A DNA stretch of 64,000 nucleotides from Nannochloropsis oceanica (Eukaryota; Sar; Eustigmatophyceae; Eustigmatales; Monodopsidaceae), in assembly GCA_004519485.1 (NCBI GenBank), contig CP038135.1, positions 368,501 to 432,500 on the forward strand. Reading direction: 5' to 3'. Positions 59,569 through 64,000 of the stretch are shown here, one piece after another (the first letter of the stretch is position 1; every line of letters starts with the position of its first letter). The translations under genes were made by a program, and so were the position numbers. The notes under the pieces are model-generated. The model ran no database searches. It was not told the DNA's origin and worked only from the letters and a program-made list of their open reading frames with translations.

Positions 59569-61308
59569 CCAACGAGGCTGTGAAGGGTCTAGGTAAGATT
59601 CTGTCTCACACTGATAGTGGTAGTGAGAATGAGGGCGGTAACTGGTTTCTCAAAGTAAAAACGCAAATCGAAAGACTCGGAAGTAAATGGAGATGAGAAA
59701 AGTTGAGATGGGGTACGTATATGTATGTTCGTCGTGTTCATTAAAATATGTGAGAATGTGAGTGGGAGCCATTGCAGTGTTTTGGCAGACAAGTGAGGGA
59801 GAAAAAGAGGTCATTTCCTCTTTTGGGGGTTGTGGTTGTCACGACGATGCCTTCAGATTAAGATGAAGAGGAGAATGATTCGTGAAACGTAACAGTCATA
59901 TGACGAAGATATCAGGGATACGATACGAGGGGAATTCGAAAACGTGTCTGGGAAAACAGATGGACTCTGGAAATTGATTATGGGGAACGTGAGGGTACAT
60001 TGACAAACCCGAAAGCGCGATGGAAATCGAAGAGCACGATGCACATGACAAACGGAAGAAAGCGACCATGGTTCTGACTCTGACTGATATCAATGGATGT
60101 TCAAGCATGCATCAACATGAGAGACGATGCTCGAGGAGGAAGAAGAGATAAAGGAGGAGGCAAACAAGAAGGCTTTTTGTAGGCCATCAAAATTGTAGAC
60201 GGGTGGCAGCTGCATAGGTACCTCTTTTAATTGTAGAATTCCAAACTGAGCGCCAGAGGTTTTGTATGGCTGCCCGCAGTCTCCATCTAAAATGACGGAG
60301 GGACGTTCGTCAAGAAACCTTCATAACTAGGGTCGGTAGGCAGGCAGGTAGTATTAGATAGGAAGGTGGGTAGTTTGAATTGGAAGAGAAAGGCGAATGA
60401 CGTTTGAAAAGATAAGTTCATAGAACATATGTGAATAAAAAAGGATAAGGCAAGAGGCATTCGAAAGTAAGGACTAAACGTGAGAGAGGATATAGGTTTT
60501 GGAAAGAGTGCACGTGGGGATATTCAAAGGAAAGAAGGCAGGTAGAAAGTAGAGGGAAGTTCTAAAGCATGACCAGTAGGCGAACAAAAAAAGGACCGAA
60601 AATTCCTTGTAACACTAGTCGTATACGAGATCATTTACTGCCGTCAAAAGAAAGGATGAGGACACAAAAATTGGGCTTCGGCATGGTAAGGGGGAAGGAT
60701 TTTTTCATGTTTCGGTGTCCGTTGATTTCTGTTCTTGTCGGTCGTGCTGTGTTTTTAGTTCATGTCATGATATCAATCTTTCAGGTCTTGAATCTATGCT
60801 TCTAATGTATCACAAGTTGTGTCTATGTACAGGGGCGTTGACCCGTCTATCTCACTCTTTATTATTCTATCGCCGTTTTTTCTCTCTGCCTCTCTCTTTC
60901 TTTCTCTCTGTTTTTTTTTTCTCAAAGGAAGCTTCTTCCTTATAGAATCTTCGAGCTTAAAAAGAGGCTTCTTAAGACTTGCCTCTGATCCGCTGTTGCA
61001 TACAAGTCGTCTTTCTCTTTTGCAGTACACAAAGCGCACAAAAGGAACACGCTCGTCTCGCTCTTTTCATTCCCATTCCATTTGTTTTAACTGCCCAGTC
61101 TCATGTTCATCCTCCACATTTTGCGCACGAGAAAATCACTACTTATTCTACTTGACTCTCTCTTTTGAGCCTCTTAGTAGTCCCCAACCCTCTCTTCCTC
61201 TATGCCTCCCTCCTTCCACCTCTATCTTCGTCTCTGACGCGCAAAACCTCCTTGAGAGTCAATCCTCCCCTCCTCCACCCTCCTTCTCTTCCTTCCTCCC
61301 TCCCTCAC
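59569..61308. other. Convergent intergenic region, no gene recognised
   Basis: There are 1.7 kb of A/T-richer sequence between the low-complexity gene and the 3' end of the Deltex-like pseudogene. A C/T-rich run with ten T residues lies near 60880-60920. No conserved coding was seen on either strand. Confidence 0.45.
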
Positions 61309-62660
61309 TCATTGAATCCCCTTGGCTCGAAGCTCTTCCCGAAGACGTTGAAAGTAGGCTGGATTGGGGTCGCCATAGCTGTCAATTTTATTCAAGTGCA
61401 TGTTTCATGTTTGTGAAAGAAATAGTGAATTTTCATTTGTTAAATGAAGGAAGGAGATGGGAAACGAGATGAGAGAAAGATGGAGGGCATCTACGTGTCT
61501 ACGAGGACCCCGAAATTTCGCGAGGAAATAAATGAGAGTAAGACTTCAGTGACTTGAAGAAGTCACGGAAAGAGGTCAGGAGCGCGCCACCCAAACAAAC
61601 ACTTACAAAGCAGGCCCCCCCAACGTGCTCGTCTTCATGTGCACCCCAATCCACACAATCTGCCCGTGCCTTCATGTCGTCACACTCGTCCCAATCGTGA
61701 ACATCAGCTTTCGATTAAAGCAACATCGAAGGATTAGAAGCGACGCCCACCCTTCTGGTGTGTCGGGGAGGTACACCACGCGGGTCGTGCCCGGAAAGAC
61801 AGCACCCGGGGAGGGATGGCCCATACTCGCTAATCAGATACCGGAGGGGAATTTGTACTGCGGGAGGGAGGGAGGGAGGAAGGATGAGCCATGTATGAGT
61901 TTTCTCATTGCGTAGTACAATAATCGCTACAAGCTGCTTTTAATCCTCCCTCCTATCCTCCCCCTTACCTAGATCACCAGCGACTCCTGCTGCACACCCA
62001 ACAGTGGCATAGAGCCAGGCGAATATCCAAAACAAAGCATCTGCCCATCAGACTGGTCCCCTGTTTTTTCCACAAAGTGATGCGCACACGTAGGACCTGG
62101 CACTTAAGTCGTCGTCGAAGGAAATGAGGCTTCCCCCGTCGTCGGTTTCCCAGCTCCAAATAAGGGGGGGAAGACGAGAGGATGGACAAAGAAAGCGACG
62201 AAGGGCGCGCTTCTGGTTGTTGGTGGTGTTGATTTGTTGCATGCTTGCGAAATCCACCTAGGTTTAGGGAGAGGAGACCGTGAGTTGTAACAGGGCGGTA
62301 TGAGTGCTCTTGGAATAAAAGACACACACCTCCCTATCTTCCAATCGCTCGCTTCGCCTCGTACCTGGTACTCCTTTCCCGCTAACACATGGTAACTGAC
62401 AGATGGAAGCTGCTGTTGCTATGCCGCCTCCACCAGATCGTTCAAATCTGCACGAAGTGGTACCCAAGGTACGCGATTGTCCCCTGCATACTTCCACTCA
62501 GCATTGTGCTGCTGTGCCTGCCCCGAAAAATGAGCCTCGGCTGCTGTGAGATTAGCAGTAATGACAGCATCAAGAGCAGAAGCTGCCGTCGTGCATGTCT
62601 GAGTCGTCTTCATGCGATTCCATTGTCTTGCGCTCTCGGCAACATCTATTCTTACCTGAC
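61309..62660 (-). pseudogene. Deltex-type E3 ubiquitin ligase pseudogene (WWE and DTC domains, four in-frame stops)
   Basis: Five exon-like blocks read in one consistent frame set: 62660-62365, 62257 to about 62107, 62096-61969, 61857-61607 and 61378-61309. Blocks 1-2 encode a WWE domain (AEWKYAGDNRVPWVPL..., GKEYQ|VDFASMQQINTTNN, KRALRR). Block 3 starts with what would be the end of a RING (CPTC if a T is carried across), then DGQMLCFGYSPGSMP. Blocks 4-5 are the Deltex C-terminal domain: YKFPSGI, GHPSPGAVFPGTTRVVYLPD, KLMFTIGTSVTT, then FYGDPNPAYFQRLREELRAK. In-frame stops fall inside conserved segments: TAG 62421-62419, TAG 61971-61969, TGA 61836-61834, TGA 61674-61672. The RING core is missing. 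Working Deltex ligases use WWE to bind ADP-ribose and RING-DTC to ubiquitinate. Splice sites are intact and no frameshift is needed, which suggests recent decay or sequence error. Confidence 0.72.
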
Positions 62661-63088
62661 CTGGAGGAGGGAGGGAAAAGATGAGGCGTCTGAGGAGCTT
62701 GTAAAGGCCCGAGAGTGCATTCCACAGCATCCATGGCAATAGATAAGATGTAGGCTTCGAGAATCTGGGTGGATGCTGGTAGTGGACAAGGGATGTTCAT
62801 AGCGCAAGAGGATAGCTCCGGTACGTGCCCTGCTTTCCTGGTCTCGCAACACTGTCCTCAGACGCCTTCGACACGACAGGCGACCAAACCCTACGGGATG
62901 CTGCAGAAAAAAGTCACGTTTTCTTCTGTCACGGGGTCAGATGGTGTGTCCTGTGGTGTGAGGCAGAGGAAAAAAGAAGGGTCGGGCAAGCGTTCCCCTT
63001 CACTTTCCGACACTTGAAGCACCTCAGGCTGGCTGGCCTCGCCGTCGCATTCGTTCGATCGATCTGCCTTCGATGTGATCATGCCCAT
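62661..63088 (-). other. Possible 5' exons of the Deltex-type pseudogene
   Basis: On the minus strand an open block from a Met at 63088 encodes MGMITSKADRSNECDGEASQ and continues acidic to about 62900. A second small open block lies near 62780-62690 (ILEAYILSIAMDAVECTLGP). A strong pyrimidine-rich acceptor ends at 62661. These would suit first exons of the Deltex-like gene, but I could not join them in phase. Confidence 0.3.
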
Positions 63089-63234
63089 GCTATTGCTTTA
63101 CATCTTTGCCACGGGCAGCACGTGCAGGACTCCGCTATGGCTAGTTTTACTAACCATCCCCTTCATTTACCCAAACATAGGGAGAGAGAAAGGAGAGAGA
63201 CGCCTTCGCAGTAGGCACCTCCGGCTAAACCCTG

Positions 63235-64000
63235 ATGGCGATGGCAGTGCAGCGACAACGACAGCGCCAAAAAACTAAGCAGCGGCAGGACGACGAGGTG
63301 GTGAAGAAGGAGGACAAGGAGGGTGACGTCAACATAGCCAGCGTGGTCGTGTCGGCGCCCGTGCCTCAAAGCATTCAATTTCTTGAATCCGCAACAGAGG
63401 ATGGCAACATCGATAAAGAGCGGCCGCAGCAGCAACAAGGGCAACATGCCGCCGCCACAGATCTGGATCCCCCCGCCACAGAGGTAAGTCCTTCCTTGAA
63501 ATGCGTGCCATCTATCACGACGAGCACTCGCATGTATGTGCATCAGTTCTGGCTCATCTTAACCACCGTGTCTCCCCTCTCTCACACCACCCTCTATTCC
63601 CTCCTTTCGATCCGCATGCCTGCTGATCGATTGTTTAAATATGCGCCTGTCGATGTGCAGACATCCAACTGCGCATCAACCCATCTTTATCCAATTCTAA
63701 TTTTCTGTTCACAACCCTCTCCTCCCCTCAAAATGACCCCATACCTCCTCTCTCACACCATTCATTCTCCACACAGCTGGAGACTGACATCCTCAACGCT
63801 CTCCTCGACCTGCTCTGCAAAGAAGTATGCCACCAAGTCCATCGCGCTGTCAAAACAGGCCTCATGACCCGCGCCGAGATCCTTGCCGTCCTCCCTTCCG
63901 ACACGTCCCCCTTCCCCTCCTCCTCCTCCCCTTCTACCAACGGCATTCTCTCGCGTCCTGCAAGTAACGGTGTTAATGTTGATGTCTACGGCCACATCCC
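63235..64000 (+). CDS. Partial gene, function unknown (runs off the window)
   Basis: Exon 1 is 63235-63483 and exon 2 runs from 63778 to the window edge; the intron is GTAAGT...CACACAG and the junction is phase 0. The visible part is 157 residues. The start is basic and Gln-rich (MAMAVQRQRQRQKTKQRQDD), followed by a charged and Gln-rich stretch. Exon 2 begins with a predicted amphipathic helix pair (LETDILNALLDLLCKEVCHQ, then VKTGLMTRAEILAVLPSD), then a Ser/Pro linker. No family is recognised. It is divergent from the Deltex-like pseudogene. Confidence 0.55.

Noticed and set aside
61968-61977. Alternative donor GTGATC upstream of the TAG in the Deltex-like pseudogene
   Set aside because: It would avoid one stop but is a poorer donor than GTAAGG, deletes a DTC strand, and leaves the other three stops.
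62406-62429. Ultra-short intron (15-24 nt, GTGGAG...AG) that would remove the WWE stop codon
   Set aside because: All supported introns here are about 100 nt or longer, and removal would delete WWE residues; a nonsense change is simpler.

Overview
The window is nuclear DNA from a photosynthetic stramenopile, most likely a eustigmatophyte of the Nannochloropsis/Microchloropsis type. The evidence is a compact gene layout with few short GT-AG introns, pre-sequences ending in the stramenopile plastid motif (Ala/Ser-x-Phe, as in ASAFVP, GAQAFLAP and TSAFMIP), two light-harvesting genes of the red-lineage family, two ELO fatty-acid elongases, and an alpha-proteobacterial-type mitochondrial FtsZ. 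All exon structures were built by hand from reading frame, splice consensus and family similarity. No alignment or search was run.

Layout, left to right. 0.1-9.2 kb: an unknown plastid-targeted protein, the nucleolar factor ESF1, inorganic pyrophosphatase and a four-exon GSCFA-family protein. 9.5-19.0 kb: Golgi tether COG4 and a tandem pair of ELO elongases that differ by one intron. 19.6-26.8 kb: EMC3, a TrhO-like tRNA hydroxylase fused to a class I O-methyltransferase, and a plastid-type phosphohexomutase. 27-35.8 kb: a CSB/Rad26 DNA-repair ATPase with an added zinc finger, AP-2 mu, and a secreted cystatin-like protein. 36.9-46.2 kb: a membrane-anchored GH2 beta-galactosidase, an F-box + RING-CH membrane protein, mitochondrial ribosomal protein bL32m and a MYST histone acetyltransferase. 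46.9-54.1 kb: mitochondrial FtsZ, the WD40 protein GNB1L/Asa1, and two light-harvesting genes arranged head to head. 54.9-64 kb: a four-helix poly-Gln/His membrane protein, a low-complexity protein, a degenerate Deltex-type E3 ligase gene with four in-frame stops, and a partial gene running off the right edge.

Most genes are unrelated housekeeping genes on alternating strands. The functional groupings are the elongase pair, the head-to-head light-harvesting pair, and, within one polypeptide, the TrhO-methyltransferase fusion. That fusion is the best candidate for an undescribed system: the two domains match two consecutive steps of wobble-uridine modification in bacterial-type tRNAs (U34 to ho5U34 to mo5U34). 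No tRNA, rRNA, transposon or CRISPR array was found.
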